From contig CM067316.1 in the NCBI GenBank assembly GCA_034231615.1, forward strand, positions 62,705,353 to 62,769,352: 64,000 nt of DNA. The letters run 5' to 3'. Positions within the stretch are counted from its first letter, which is position 1; every line of letters begins with the position of its first letter. Shown here piece by piece: positions 60,201-64,000 of the stretch. Source of the DNA: Meghimatium bilineatum. Its lineage: Eukaryota; Mollusca; Gastropoda; Stylommatophora; Philomycidae. The position numbers were made by a program, and so were the translations under genes. The notes below the pieces were generated by a model that was not told the origin of the DNA, did not search any database, and worked only from the letters and a program-made list of their open reading frames with translations.

Positions 60201-61372
60201 GACCTTGTCATTAGAGGTGAGGAAGAGAGTTCTGCAGTGCTATATAACTACTATAGTAACATATGGGTGCGAGTCTTGGACAATTATACAAACAGGAAAG
60301 TGGAAAATTAGAGGCAATAGAGATGAAGTTCTACAGAAGAATGCTGAGAATACCATGGACTGCCAGGAAAACTAATGTGGAGGTGTTGAAAGAGTCGAAT
60401 GCGAAACAGAGCTTAATCAATAATATAAGAAAAAGACAATCTTCATTTTTGGCCATGTTATAAGACAAGGAGGTTTGGAGAACATAGTCACAACAGGCAA
60501 GATTGAAGGCAACAGAGATAGAGGGCAACAACATGAGAAAGTATTAGATATTTTAACAATCTGGCACGGCAGGGAAACACTAACAATTTTGATACATAAT
60601 ACTGGAGAGCTGTGGAGAGCCATGATCACCTACACCAGTCGGTATAGCACCTGATGAATGAATGAACCAAGCACATTACTAATATAGGGCCTATTGCACT
60701 TTTTTAACATACAACCGATGGTTGTTTCCACAACATTTCAGCATTTACAGATTGACTAGACATATTTGTTGCTGCATTTAGGAGTTAAAGTTAATCAATA
60801 CAATTTATCATGGAAAACAGCATGATTTCACAAATATTTATACGCTTTCTTCAGGTATTCTTTTGACAATAAAAGAGACAATGGTTTAGAAACATTAATC
60901 GTGGAGAGAAAAGTTATAAAAAAGAGAGTAGAGGCAAACTAAAACTATGATGGACACAGGATATCGAAGACATTCTGAACATGACAGTGGAAGAGGATGA
61001 ACAGCTTGCACAGAACTGAGAGGCTTACAGAGTGGCAGCAAGGACAGTGGTCTGTAAAGGATACGTCACATATAAAGATAGACTACAAGTCATTTTATGA
61101 CAAAATATATGTTCAACAAATGCACACACAATACAGGACGTATACTTTTAACATGAAAGTATTTGCTTCTATAAATCTTACATTTTGCCTTTGTAGACTC
61201 TTCCATTGAGTAGAAACACCTGTTTATCTCCCCTTGGAATAGAAGCATTGACCATCCATTTTGTTTCAAAGCCAACTTTTGTTTCACCACCTCCAGGTTC
61301 AGTGACCATGTGAGGTAGCATAGATATTTGTGTATCTATCGCTACACTCCAGTTCTGAGACTCCCAAAAAAT
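27143..61372 (-). CDS. apolipophorin / large lipid transfer protein, C-terminal 971 residues, 17 exons, 5' end beyond window
   Basis: Secreted lipoprotein scaffold that carries lipid in haemolymph in this family. Seventeen exons (described separately) join with matching phases. Numbering from the first visible residue: 1-290 beta-rich lipid-binding region; 291-483 helix-rich segments; 500-700 vWD domain, with FDGHIF near its start and GLLGTNNHE near its end; 720-757 C8-like segment with five cysteines; 760-960 a vWA/Rossmann-like tail (DLVIVQS, GLVTYGG, DAAIFAAVEY, VILLIHE, GVTLISAS). There is no DxSxS MIDAS. Sequons such as NLT and NVT occur. Vitellogenin is less likely because of the long post-vWD tail. 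The N-terminal lipid-transport module must lie to the right of the window. Confidence 0.88.
27351..27462. repeat. degenerate minisatellite, ~33 bp x 3
   Basis: Units with agcaatggaacattaaatg and cagtggaacac; the right end is shortened. Confidence 0.7.
27600..27893 (+). mobile_element. GAAGAAG-tailed short repeat (family Y), best copy
   Basis: Head catgtcgtaaaaggcgacta, middle atgggatggagttgactgtc, body gctgtaaaccataacac, tail gaacgcagaagaagaag. About 290 bp. Confidence 0.78.
27945..28155 (-). mobile_element. tRNA-derived SINE (family Z variant)
   Basis: aaataaaggctgctttgcc and ggatttaaccctggacctca match the family Z body and B box region, more diverged than other copies. Confidence 0.6.
28265..29316. 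repeat. minisatellite, 34 bp x 31
   Basis: Unit gttcatgccagcactccaga plus ctatccctgtgcaa. The unit has no stop codon in any + frame, so three long overlapping frames are open. Not a gene. Confidence 0.97.
29440..29510 (-). mobile_element. tRNA-like SINE fragment (family V)
   Basis: acaattgcctgtcgcaaaat and tttgaacatggga recall the tRNA-like part at 53530. Confidence 0.4.
29628..29888. repeat. minisatellite, 53 bp x 5
   Basis: Unit with aacatcacaacacactatca and gatttgagcaggtc; near-identical copies, one with a short deletion. Confidence 0.95.
30093..30165. repeat. 24 bp x 3 tandem repeat spanning the exon P donor
   Basis: On the minus strand the end of exon P (aaaattaccattacctcag) is followed by two diverged copies, aaaattactattaccttat and aaaatactattaccttag. 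Confidence 0.8.
30141..30308 (-). CDS. apolipophorin-like exon P (vWA-like tail, part 3)
   Basis: Reads PAQKNTDMNKLREYLM, GVTLISASTYPELKG and KDVYGLGGKLPLPQ, 56 codons, phase 0 at both ends. The last 21 coding bases and the donor are repeated twice more in the intron. Confidence 0.84.
30728..31045. mobile_element. foldback inverted-repeat element, 318 bp
   Basis: The left arm from catgaatgcgtattgg to ctgtgttcttcctatttttat pairs with the right arm from aaaaataggaataacagctt to ccaatgtgcattcatg. Arms about 140 bp, loop about 45 bp. No open frame. MITE-like; no clear target duplication seen. Confidence 0.85.
31183..31338 (-). mobile_element. GAAGAAG-tailed short repeat (family X)
   Basis: Full copy on the minus strand: tail ttcttcttcagcgttcattc, body gcaggatgtagtccagagaa, start ctgtcttcggcgg. 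Confidence 0.75.
31345..31420 (+). mobile_element. LINE 3' scrap (family N)
   Basis: gatggacaggttacagtcta followed by caaggcaagagac, matching 25265-25320. Confidence 0.45.
31600..31705 (-). mobile_element. LINE 3' fragment (family N)
   Basis: ctcttgccttgatgatgcac, ctctgctaga and ttccctcccacttgtacccc match the segment at 39370-39470. Confidence 0.55.
32093..32172 (+). mobile_element. GAAGAAG-tailed repeat 3' end (family Y), beside exon O
   Basis: ctggactacgctg, tctgcaggagtttgaga and a tail of aaaagaagaaa, ending about 18 bases from the exon O donor. Confidence 0.6.
32190..32346 (-). CDS. apolipophorin-like exon O (vWA-like tail, part 2)
   Basis: Reads KLMEKDRKAAQYMHFN, DAAIFAAVEYPFR and KVILLIHEKN. 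The helix then strand order fits a vWA domain. Donor gttaga; a GAAGAAG-tailed repeat lies 20 bases into the intron. Confidence 0.83.
32415..32682. repeat. AT-rich degenerate tandem region
   Basis: Repeats of aaaatgattacttacata and aaaatgataactt with variable spacing. Confidence 0.7.
33046..33602. repeat. minisatellite, 37 bp x ~15, next to the exon N donor
   Basis: Unit acaatttgtcacaatgatgt then aacagactaataattaa. Left copies are more diverged; the right end stops about 20 bases from the exon boundary. Confidence 0.95.
33622..33820 (-). CDS. apolipophorin-like exon N (vWA-like tail, part 1)
   Basis: Reads AEKKQKSGLDLVIVQS through LSVGLVTYGGAG to NMLNGK. The hydrophobic strand DLVIVQ and the strand GLVTYGG suggest a Rossmann or vWA core. 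Donor gtgagt; a 37-bp array starts about 20 bases beyond. Confidence 0.84.
33870..34155 (-). mobile_element. tRNA-derived SINE (family Z) with internal 45-bp duplication
   Basis: cccattagggagctataggg begins the element, followed by a repeated gagtatttgagtgttgcc segment (33901, 33946), then ttgcatgctcttactgttgc and the tRNA part near 34100. Confidence 0.78.
34535..34675 (-). mobile_element. GAAGAAG-tailed short repeat (family X)
   Basis: gatgtagtccagagaatgga and ttgcactaatggcccaacac; the tail is missing. Confidence 0.65.
35020..35082. repeat. short tandem duplication, 28 bp x 2.3
   Basis: atctagcagcaatatactgt recurs at 35021 and 35049. Confidence 0.8.
35191..35302 (-). CDS. apolipophorin-like exon M (C8-like)
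   Basis: Reads HLCQMAECEGHSGCSF through TACRHQGIQVRLPAVC. Five cysteines with the spacing expected of a C8/post-vWD segment. Acceptor ctgcttaacag, donor gtaggt. Confidence 0.86.
35425..35622 (+). mobile_element. tRNA-derived SINE (family U), 5'-truncated
   Basis: Shares acagcaaggaaggaaactgg, accccacctaatgggtgct and ggttgctgccatggtacttg with the fuller copy at 50655. Confidence 0.65.
35685..36140 (+). mobile_element. LINE fragment (family M), intron L-M
   Basis: Reads EMRKRVLRSCIEPILMYGSE, then a degraded GRPHKRWIDSV-like region and aatgaagg tail. Related to 47640 and 53755. Confidence 0.65.
36300..36567 (+). mobile_element. GAAGAAG-tailed short repeat (family Y)
   Basis: ggttatggggtggagttggc, catcccatatagggttaaag, gctgtaaaccatgacacaat and an aataagaagaag tail. 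Confidence 0.75.
36677..36900 (-). CDS. apolipophorin-like exon L (end of vWD)
   Basis: Reads GTNNHEVSDDFLSANG, then SYELTKNKKC and four further cysteines before SQPFI. GLLGTNNHE corresponds to the GLCG-N-N turn of vWD. Phase 0 out. Confidence 0.88.
37075..37255 (+). mobile_element. RTE-like LINE 3' fragment (family P)
   Basis: Begins gcaggttatcaagaaccact as at 14860; frames are broken. Confidence 0.6.
37270..37490 (-). mobile_element. RTE-like LINE 3' fragment (family P), opposite strand
   Basis: Family P segment in reverse (tgttgtctgttcatactttg; ctcctctgcttcttccacc). Head-to-head with the fragment just left of it. Confidence 0.6.
37560..37675 (-). mobile_element. GAAGAAG-tailed short repeat (family X), partial
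   Basis: ccaacaggatgaggttcaga and gacacatccatcttctgcc. Confidence 0.6.
38270..38440 (+). mobile_element. GAAGAAG-tailed short repeat (family X)
   Basis: gccattagcgcaaataaaat, catgactacatcctgctgga and tail ctgaagaagaagaag; ends 47 bases from exon K. Confidence 0.72.
38488..38657 (-). CDS. apolipophorin-like exon K (vWD)
   Basis: Reads SNLPYSSPDGQHFLSVH through RKLKNASIGLL. Acceptor tttttcccaacag, donor gtaata, phase 1 out so that the GLLGTN block spans the K-L junction. Confidence 0.88.
39330..39790 (-). mobile_element. LINE RT C-terminal fragment (family N), intron J-K
   Basis: Minus strand has an IKCYIYSILVYGPETWT-like reading near 39720-39770 and a CRADQLRG-type 3' end near 39370-39470, with frameshifts. 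Confidence 0.65.
39944..40106 (-). CDS. apolipophorin-like exon J (vWD)
   Basis: Reads EPPMPVCTYLLGADFKYG through GTDHSI. The cysteine after PMPV matches the CTYLL position of vWD domains. Acceptor ataaattcag, donor gtgaga. Confidence 0.88.
40228..40337 (-). mobile_element. tRNA-derived SINE (family U) 3' end
   Basis: Reverse complement of 50825-50940 (aaggtaggtcttctgacagc; attaggtggggtgagcaatt). Confidence 0.62.
40360..41030 (-). mobile_element. LINE RT C-terminal fragment (family Q), intron I-J
   Basis: Minus strand reads NQTDKVKYLGTILTSDG, EPILLYGSEAWTVNK, EMWFLRRMMKIQWT and NVEVLREAG in order with a few frameshifts: canonical RTE-type RT ending. Confidence 0.85.
41449..41937. repeat. 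minisatellite, 29 bp x ~16.8, inside a LINE
   Basis: Perfect or near-perfect units aacatctcatggcagtgcta plus gacaacaag. Its right edge runs straight into family P LINE sequence. Confidence 0.97.
41938..42185 (+). mobile_element. RTE-like LINE 3' fragment (family P)
   Basis: Reads VVKRHKLVWFSHVMKHNS, GTFEVGRRRGG, then ccctacggccctgaaaggtt. Confidence 0.78.
42460..42610 (-). CDS. apolipophorin-like exon I (start of vWD)
   Basis: Reads RMPHLMTLGRGMLGFV, then GTVNSYKD and IKTFDGHIFLVT. The TFDGH motif is the hallmark of the vWD N-terminal strand pair. Donor gttagc, phase 1. Confidence 0.88.
42838..43015 (-). mobile_element. GAAGAAG-tailed short repeat (family Y)
   Basis: ggatgtagtttggagaatgg and catagtttacagactggctg; tail part tcttctgcattc. 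Confidence 0.6.
43016..43110. mobile_element. possible hAT-type terminal fragment
   Basis: cagcaacctatggtccatgg followed by gtcaaacctgaccc resembles one end of hAT-like non-autonomous elements. The partner end was not found. Confidence 0.3.
43390..43680. repeat. inverted pair of family Y head fragments
   Basis: 43390-43475 carries the head in reverse (cactcttatgacatgcatga) and 43565-43680 in forward orientation (ggcatgtcataggaggcggc). Confidence 0.5.
44055..47128. repeat. minisatellite, 53 bp x 58, with higher-order structure (intron H-I)
   Basis: Fifty-eight units, all exactly 53 bp, starting catcaagttacatg. Variation is almost confined to two sites (gttac/gtcac, acaatag/acactag). The order of the four unit types repeats in trimers and hexamers at the left half. 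No open frame of note. Confidence 0.98.
47271..47479 (-). CDS. apolipophorin-like exon H
   Basis: Reads VQFIKKSHLDKAVATG through FVMSSFH. Acceptor ttctatgcatccag, donor gtaagt. Ends phase 0 about 140 bp from the 58-unit array. Confidence 0.86.
47640..48205 (+). mobile_element. LINE RT C-terminal fragment (family M), intron G-H
   Basis: Pieces: DITIDNSKVTQ, then CIEHIERLQVKWFGHLMRMN, matching 53755-54270. Confidence 0.72.
48185..48390. repeat. minisatellite, 30 bp x 7, inside a LINE
   Basis: Units gaaaaccttgaaagaagaaa plus atggtggaca. Open on both strands (GGQKTLKEEN; FFQGFLSTIF) because 30 is divisible by three. Confidence 0.95.
48391..48456. repeat. minisatellite, 21 bp x 3
   Basis: Units gaacataagaaaaccttgaa; derived from the right part of the 30-bp unit. 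Confidence 0.9.
48508..48643 (-). CDS. apolipophorin-like exon G
   Basis: Reads SIYELLKGRLQAAM through MLTLAGINTVNTIWMNGPI. Acceptor ttgttcataag, donor gtgagt, phase 0 in and phase 1 out. Confidence 0.84.
48829..48866. repeat. microsatellite (TAATAG)n
   Basis: Six near-perfect copies of a hexanucleotide. Confidence 0.9.
48865..49135 (-). mobile_element. RTE-like LINE 3' fragment (family P)
   Basis: Reverse complement of the VKLCKLQWYRHVMR-like end; tail ataacttgttaggatcataa. Confidence 0.65.
49205..49600. repeat. degenerate tandem region, ~31-37 bp
   Basis: About eleven diverged copies of cttgacattcatgacaatga plus gggaataaata. Confidence 0.8.
49650..49752. repeat. minisatellite, ~32-33 bp x 3
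   Basis: Units tgatgtgctgacgatgttta plus gcaaccacctgt. Confidence 0.88.
49790..50100 (-). mobile_element. LINE RT central fragment (intron F-G)
   Basis: Minus strand: ETLYSILYEVNNRI then GVRRGSVLS, matching the GVRQGDVLS block of non-LTR RT. Confidence 0.72.
50173..50266. repeat. 44-bp tandem duplication containing the exon F splice donor
   Basis: taataaattacttgtacaaa and the rest are identical in both copies. Donors (minus strand) at 50260 and 50216. Confidence 0.93.
50261..50492 (-). CDS. apolipophorin-like exon F
   Basis: Reads NVTENPKDLVMWTLELIE through NRLPFINK, with a helical amphipathic pattern. An alternative acceptor five bases upstream (exon start 50497) would need exon E to end in another phase. 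The donor gtaaca is duplicated 44 bp downstream. Confidence 0.82.
50655..50945 (+). mobile_element. tRNA-derived SINE (family U)
   Basis: Begins gaggagcccggcagcctaat with an A box-like ctaattgataatgtg and a B box-like gcagattcgagacc, then a body ending ctgtcatgagacctaccttt. Confidence 0.72.
50968..51115. repeat. minisatellite, 36 bp x 4
   Basis: Units attaataaatcaccatctat plus ataatgtttgtcctt. Confidence 0.93.
51366..51412 (-). CDS. apolipophorin-like exon E (short)
   Basis: Forty-seven bases reading VNLTIENGYFENLTE. The frame fits D and F if exon F uses the acceptor ending ccaag. The small size makes it the least certain exon. Donor gtgagt. Confidence 0.62.
51468..51622. repeat. minisatellite, 31 bp x 5
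   Basis: Units ctaataagctggtgcaccac plus taaacactgga; begins 56 bases upstream of exon E on the gene strand. Confidence 0.93.
51910..52077 (-). CDS. apolipophorin-like exon D
   Basis: Reads LPILRGERTLSMSLTIP through KITVGIKNFH, 56 codons, phase 0 at both ends. Acceptor tttttccatag, donor gtaaga. Confidence 0.82.
52240..53515. other. intron C-D, nothing assigned
   Basis: No conserved frame. A CpG-richer patch at 52340-52480 holds a short hairpin (see findings). Confidence 0.35.
53525..53655 (-). mobile_element. tRNA-derived SINE (family V)
   Basis: Minus-strand B box CGCTGGGTTCAAATC followed by ttaccgcaggcaattatgca; the same cassette lies at 57240 on the + strand. Confidence 0.7.
53755..54440 (+). 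mobile_element. LINE RT C-terminal fragment (family M), intron C-D
   Basis: KQAKEFKYLGSIFSKNGGL, then CIEHIERQQNGF, KGRPRKQWIENIKITL and KHELNS in order with frameshifts. Best copy of the family. Confidence 0.82.
54567..54706 (-). CDS. apolipophorin-like exon C
   Basis: Reads ESSYMNSKELVTDLNLT through GMLHLVGK. Acceptor ctttctttacaag, donor gtaaaa. Phase 1 in, phase 0 out, fitting exons B and D. Confidence 0.8.
54768..55018. repeat. minisatellite, 51 bp x ~5, near the exon C acceptor
   Basis: 17-residue repeats are open on the minus strand (MISFLGVSKSEDSHTSY). Each unit also holds tcagtaagtctgag, a donor-like string on the minus strand. Confidence 0.95.
55338..55868. repeat. minisatellite, 38 bp x 14
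   Basis: Units ggaggtggtacttgtgactg plus tgttatgaaggctgccag; two-state site gactgtgtta/ggctgtgtga. Confidence 0.97.
55935..56512. repeat. minisatellite, 39 bp x ~15
   Basis: Units tggactttactgggagtcaa plus acaccagttcgtggcctct. Divisible by three, so long frames are open on both strands without gene features. Confidence 0.97.
56715..56790. repeat. short tandem repeat, ~16 bp x 4
   Basis: Repeats of ggtacattatcattg with a gatac variant. Confidence 0.8.
56795..57230. other. intron B-C, nothing assigned
   Basis: AT-rich, without frames or repeats that I recognise. Confidence 0.35.
57238..57375 (+). mobile_element. tRNA-derived SINE (family V)
   Basis: A box-like tggcagaggggtgcagag, B box cagggttcaacctcc, then ccgcaggcaattctgcatca. 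Confidence 0.72.
57430..57830. repeat. 48-bp array made from the end of exon B and its splice donor
   Basis: Eight in-register minus-strand gtaag sites at about 48-bp steps (49 between the true donor and the first copy). Units: gacctccatttaacttggta plus the donor and gagaacattgaatta. Confidence 0.95.
57811..58136 (-). CDS. apolipophorin-like exon B
   Basis: Reads IQQMQLLMEDSIHDLNFNW through SARPPFNLVYH. The A-B junction restores a codon (AT+A). The donor is gtaagt; this exon end and donor are the template of the 48-bp array that follows. Confidence 0.82.
58225..59115. other. intron A-B, nothing assigned
   Basis: Short frames only. No known domain. Confidence 0.35.
59118..59254. repeat. minisatellite, 22 bp x 6
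   Basis: Units agttgatgattcatacaaca plus tt. Confidence 0.93.
59460..59770 (+). other. unidentified 102-codon open frame
   Basis: Starts MDACLVPECKHSSVKISQDH and continues uninterrupted. No family recognised; no splice sites or codon signal decide the matter. May be part of a decayed element. Confidence 0.2.
59835..59940 (-). mobile_element. family Y-like head fragment
   Basis: gtcacctcctatgacatgca and agtggccctattctc; reverse complement of 43565-43650. Preceded by three copies of caggttgtcacagat. Confidence 0.5.
60190..60665 (+). mobile_element. LINE RT C-terminal fragment (intron A-B)
   Basis: RKRVLQCYITTIVTYGCESWT, KLEAIEMKFYRRMLRIPWT and NVEVLKESNAKQSLI, then a frameshifted GKIEG end and tail aatgaatgaa. 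Confidence 0.85.
60885..61075 (+). mobile_element. LINE 3'-end fragment
   Basis: Decayed WTQDIEDILNMTVEEDEQL and EAYRVAARTVVCKG, related to 12500 on the other strand. Confidence 0.7.
61182..61372 (-). CDS. apolipophorin-like exon A (first visible)
   Basis: Reads IFWESQNWSVAIDTQ through FLLNGRVYKGK. Acceptor tttgcttgcag, donor gtaaga, starts phase 0 and ends phase 2. Beta-strand-like alternating pattern. Confidence 0.8.
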
Positions 61373-61413
61373 CTGCAAGCAAAATTTGTTGCAGCATTGA
61401 TGAATAATAATGA

Positions 61414-61552
61414 TAAATCATAATGCAACAAACAGGATTTGAACCATGTCTGCTCAGATGGCCCCCACTGGTCTTATAACCTTGAGTCAACATAACCAGA
61501 TCTGCTCAAATGAAACCCCCCGGTTCAAATCCCATTTGCTGCATTATGATTT
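61414..61552. repeat. palindromic tRNA-SINE-like inverted repeat
   Basis: Left arm aaatcataatgcaacaaaca with ggatttgaacc; right arm ggttcaaatccc with tttgctgcattatgattt. Arms about 31 bp, spacer about 78 bp. Both arms hold a B box core. Confidence 0.8.
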
Positions 61553-61627
61553 TTCTTTATTAATTAATCCTAGATGATTCTATATTATATAAATAATAAT
61601 GATAGGAAAGCTCACGGGTTTAAACTA

Positions 61628-61915
61628 ATTCTTCTTCTGTATTTGTTCTAAAACTCCTGCAGATTAGCAGGATGTAATAAAGAGAACGAAATGTGCTGTG
61701 TCATGGGTTTACAGCTTTGCTGCGATATATGTGCCTTTCAGCTTGACACATCCAACTTCAGTATGGATTATGGGTCACTTTGACCCTATATAGGATGGGA
61801 CAGTCAACTTCATGGATGGGACACTCCATAACTTCCTTAGCCTCTTCTTACAACATGTATGGAAAGAAATAGTTTTGTTATTCTTTGCTCCCCTTACAGG
61901 CCAGGTAACATACAG
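61628..61915 (-). mobile_element. GAAGAAG-tailed short repeat (family Y)
   Basis: Near full-length in reverse: tail ttcttcttctgtatttgttc, body gggtttacagctttgctgcg, head ttcttacaacatgtatgg. Confidence 0.75.
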
Positions 61916-62201
61916 ATGTTTTTAACTAATTAAATCAATTCTGTGTCTTCTCATCAATTTGCTATTGAAAAGGTTCAATAAGTGTAGCAAATTGACTTCA
62001 TTGAACTTGGGTTCCCCATATGGACTCTGCCCATCTCAATGAAGCTGCATGCTGCCTCCAAAAGTACCACGCATAGAACATAACTCTGTAGCTTCAAGTG
62101 ATAGCCTAATCCTCAGGGATTTCCATGTAAAAATCCTCTTCTAAGAAAAGACATCATAACCTGGATCAAAAACTTTTGACCAGAAGGCATATGGTCTAAC
62201 C

Positions 62202-62695
62202 CAGTGTTTCCCAACCTTCTTTTACCATGCCCAATCTAAGTCTTTATAAAATTCTTATGCCCCCCCCCAATTATGTAACATATATATTTTTTTAAATATT
62301 CAAATATGTATTTAATTATTCCTAAATTAAACAATAGAAAAAGGTGTTGGGCATACATCTTTCACGCACTCCGAATGAAAGAAGACAAAATACCACGTCA
62401 AGTCTTTACATGGTCACCTAGTGGCAAGAGAAAAAGGGGAAGACCAAAAACAATGCTGAAAAGAACTATCGAAAAAGATATCACAACAGCTGGTATGAAA
62501 ATGAATGATCTGGAACAACTGGCTGTTGATCGATAAGCATGGAGAACTATGACATCTGCCCTATGTGCCAAGCTTGGTATAAGAGGAAAATAATGATGAT
62601 GATGAAGTGAAACATAATTACAACTTTTTCAAATTGCCCCCATGAACAATCACATTGCCCCCTGTGAGGCATGCACCTCACGTTGGGAAACACTG
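62202..62695. mobile_element. hAT-type MITE containing a LINE 3' end
   Basis: Ends are cagtgtttcccaacc and its near-perfect complement cgttgggaaacactg. Flanks gtctaacc and gcttaacc agree at six of eight bases, consistent with an aged 8-bp target duplication. No transposase. Confidence 0.82.
62325..62596 (+). mobile_element. LINE 3' end (family R) inside the hAT-type MITE
   Basis: NRKRCWAYIFHALRMKEDKI, GKRKRGRPKTMLKRTI, LEQLAVDR, stop, then an AWRTMTSALC-like remainder and tail aatgatgatgatga. Confidence 0.82.
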
Positions 62696-62704
62696 GCTTA
62701 ACCA

Positions 62705-63000
62705 CTATGCTAGGGTTAACATTTTAACATTCAGTAAAGCATTTCCCACCAATGCATCCGCTCTTCTATTACATCTGACTCCTACATGACCTGTACATTA
62801 GATACATGTTATACTTAACACTCATGTATTATTGAGAAAAGTGTCCATTATTTTCTTAACATGCATATTTCTGTCTTCTGCATCATGCTCTTCTGGGAGT
62901 CTAGAATTACTGAGTGTGTTACTGGTTGTGTTATCAACCAAACAAGAGATATTGCCACTACCTCTAATGACTGTACAAGTATACTTAATGCTGCTGATTT
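62705..63000. other. nothing assigned
   Basis: No gene or repeat recognised. Missing upstream exons of the apolipophorin-like gene were looked for here and not found. Confidence 0.35.
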
Positions 63001-63002
63001 TA

Positions 63003-63410
63003 TATGTATATTTTGGTTGTATATATGCTGAACTTTGTTGTTATCAGTCATTATAAACAACTGTTATAGATTGCATATATATGCTGAACTTTGTTGTTAT
63101 CAGTCATTATAAACAACTGTTATAGATTGCATATATATGCTGAACTTTGTTGTTATCAGTCATTATAAACAACTGTTATAGATTGCATATATATGCTGAA
63201 CTTTGTTGTTATCAGTCATTATAAACAACTGTTATAGATTGCATATATATGCTGAACTTTGTTGTTATCAGTCATTATAAACAACTGTTATAGATTGCAT
63301 ATATATGCTGAGCTTTGTTGTTATCAGTCATTATAAACAACTGTTATAGATTGCATATATATGCTGAGCTTTGTTGTTATCAGTCATTATAAACAACTGT
63401 TATAGATTAC
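63003..63410. repeat. minisatellite, 57 bp x 7
   Basis: Units tatagattgcatatatatgc plus tgaactttgttgttatcagt and cattataaacaactgt. Confidence 0.96.
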
Positions 63411-64000
63411 ATATCTCTTACATCATCTCATGTGCAGGTAAGACAAAATGAAACTCATTTATTCTTCATAAACCTGGACCTTATTCTTTCTCATTGAAGT
63501 TTTACCCTAAATCTTTATGTGTCCTATCCACCACTTGGATGCATGTGATTGCGTCTGTGTGTCTCACCAATGGCCCACTAGACATACCACCCATGCAAAA
63601 GAAAACCTTAGTGGATGACATGCCGTTATATTGAGGTTATCTTCTTATAGAAGCTTCATGGCATGTCATCTATACAATTATGCTTTCATTTTGTTGTTGA
63701 AATGTGTTTCATGTTTACCTGAATATATATGTATATGTTGTTGGGAGGGAGCCAGAGATTAATGTGCAGTACTGGGGAGGATGAAACTGACATCACTGTT
63801 TTTCCTATGGCTGAGGCCCATCATAGAGGCACAGTGACTCAGGACATGACAATCCTTTTGACTTGAACATTTGGTTGCATGCCTGGAGCAATAGAGAAGT
63901 TCGGCATAACCAGTAGTCAATTGGTGGTGGGGGAATGAGCACAGTGAACCATATCTTGGCTACAGTGGCTAGGAGCAGTGCATAGGTTGAAACCTACCTT
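63411..64000. other. right edge, nothing assigned
   Basis: A possible decayed repeat at 63730-64000 (ctgaggcccatcatagaggc) cannot be classified from the sequence alone. Confidence 0.3.

Noticed and set aside
62832-63060. Frames on both strands at the right edge as missing upstream exons
   Set aside because: They run into the 57-bp array and show no lipoprotein-like pattern or splice sites.

Overview
This window is animal (metazoan) nuclear DNA. It holds two spliced genes with large, repeat-filled introns. Almost every other recognisable stretch is a decayed retroelement, a tRNA-derived SINE, a short GAAGAAG-tailed repeat or a minisatellite. Base composition is AT-rich and there are no prokaryotic operons. 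An apolipophorin-type lipoprotein gene with a vWD domain, RTE-like LINE 3' ends, tRNA-SINEs and a hAT-type MITE point to an invertebrate. I cannot name the species; lophotrochozoan or arthropod would both fit.

Gene 1 (+ strand, 5415-18505) is an AGPAT5-like 1-acylglycerol-3-phosphate acyltransferase. I assembled it from eight exons whose splice phases all agree, giving 369 residues with both catalytic blocks (NHQTTMD and FPEGTR).

Gene 2 (- strand, 61372 down to 27143, continuing off the right edge) is the C-terminal 971 residues of an apolipophorin/large lipid transfer protein. Seventeen exons join in phase: a beta-rich lipid-binding region, helical exons, a vWD domain, a C8-like cysteine segment, and a C-terminal vWA/Rossmann-like tail ending in a stop codon. 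The two genes are convergent, about 8.6 kb apart, and both act in lipid metabolism (phosphatidic acid synthesis and lipoprotein transport).

Layout: 1-5414 upstream repeats and unassigned DNA; 5415-18505 AGPAT5-like gene; 18506-27142 intergenic repeats; 27143-61372 apolipophorin-like gene; 61373-64000 intronic or upstream DNA with a hAT MITE and a 57-bp array.

The most unusual property is the density of minisatellites (more than 30 arrays, periods 16-76 bp, up to 58 units) and where they sit. Several touch or include exon boundaries: four in-gene arrays or duplications copy a splice donor or stop codon, and others begin within about 50 bp of a splice site. Several arrays have clearly grown out of a segment inside a LINE or SINE. 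The largest, 58 units of exactly 53 bp, shows a higher-order pattern of variants. No CRISPR, rRNA or canonical tRNA gene was found.
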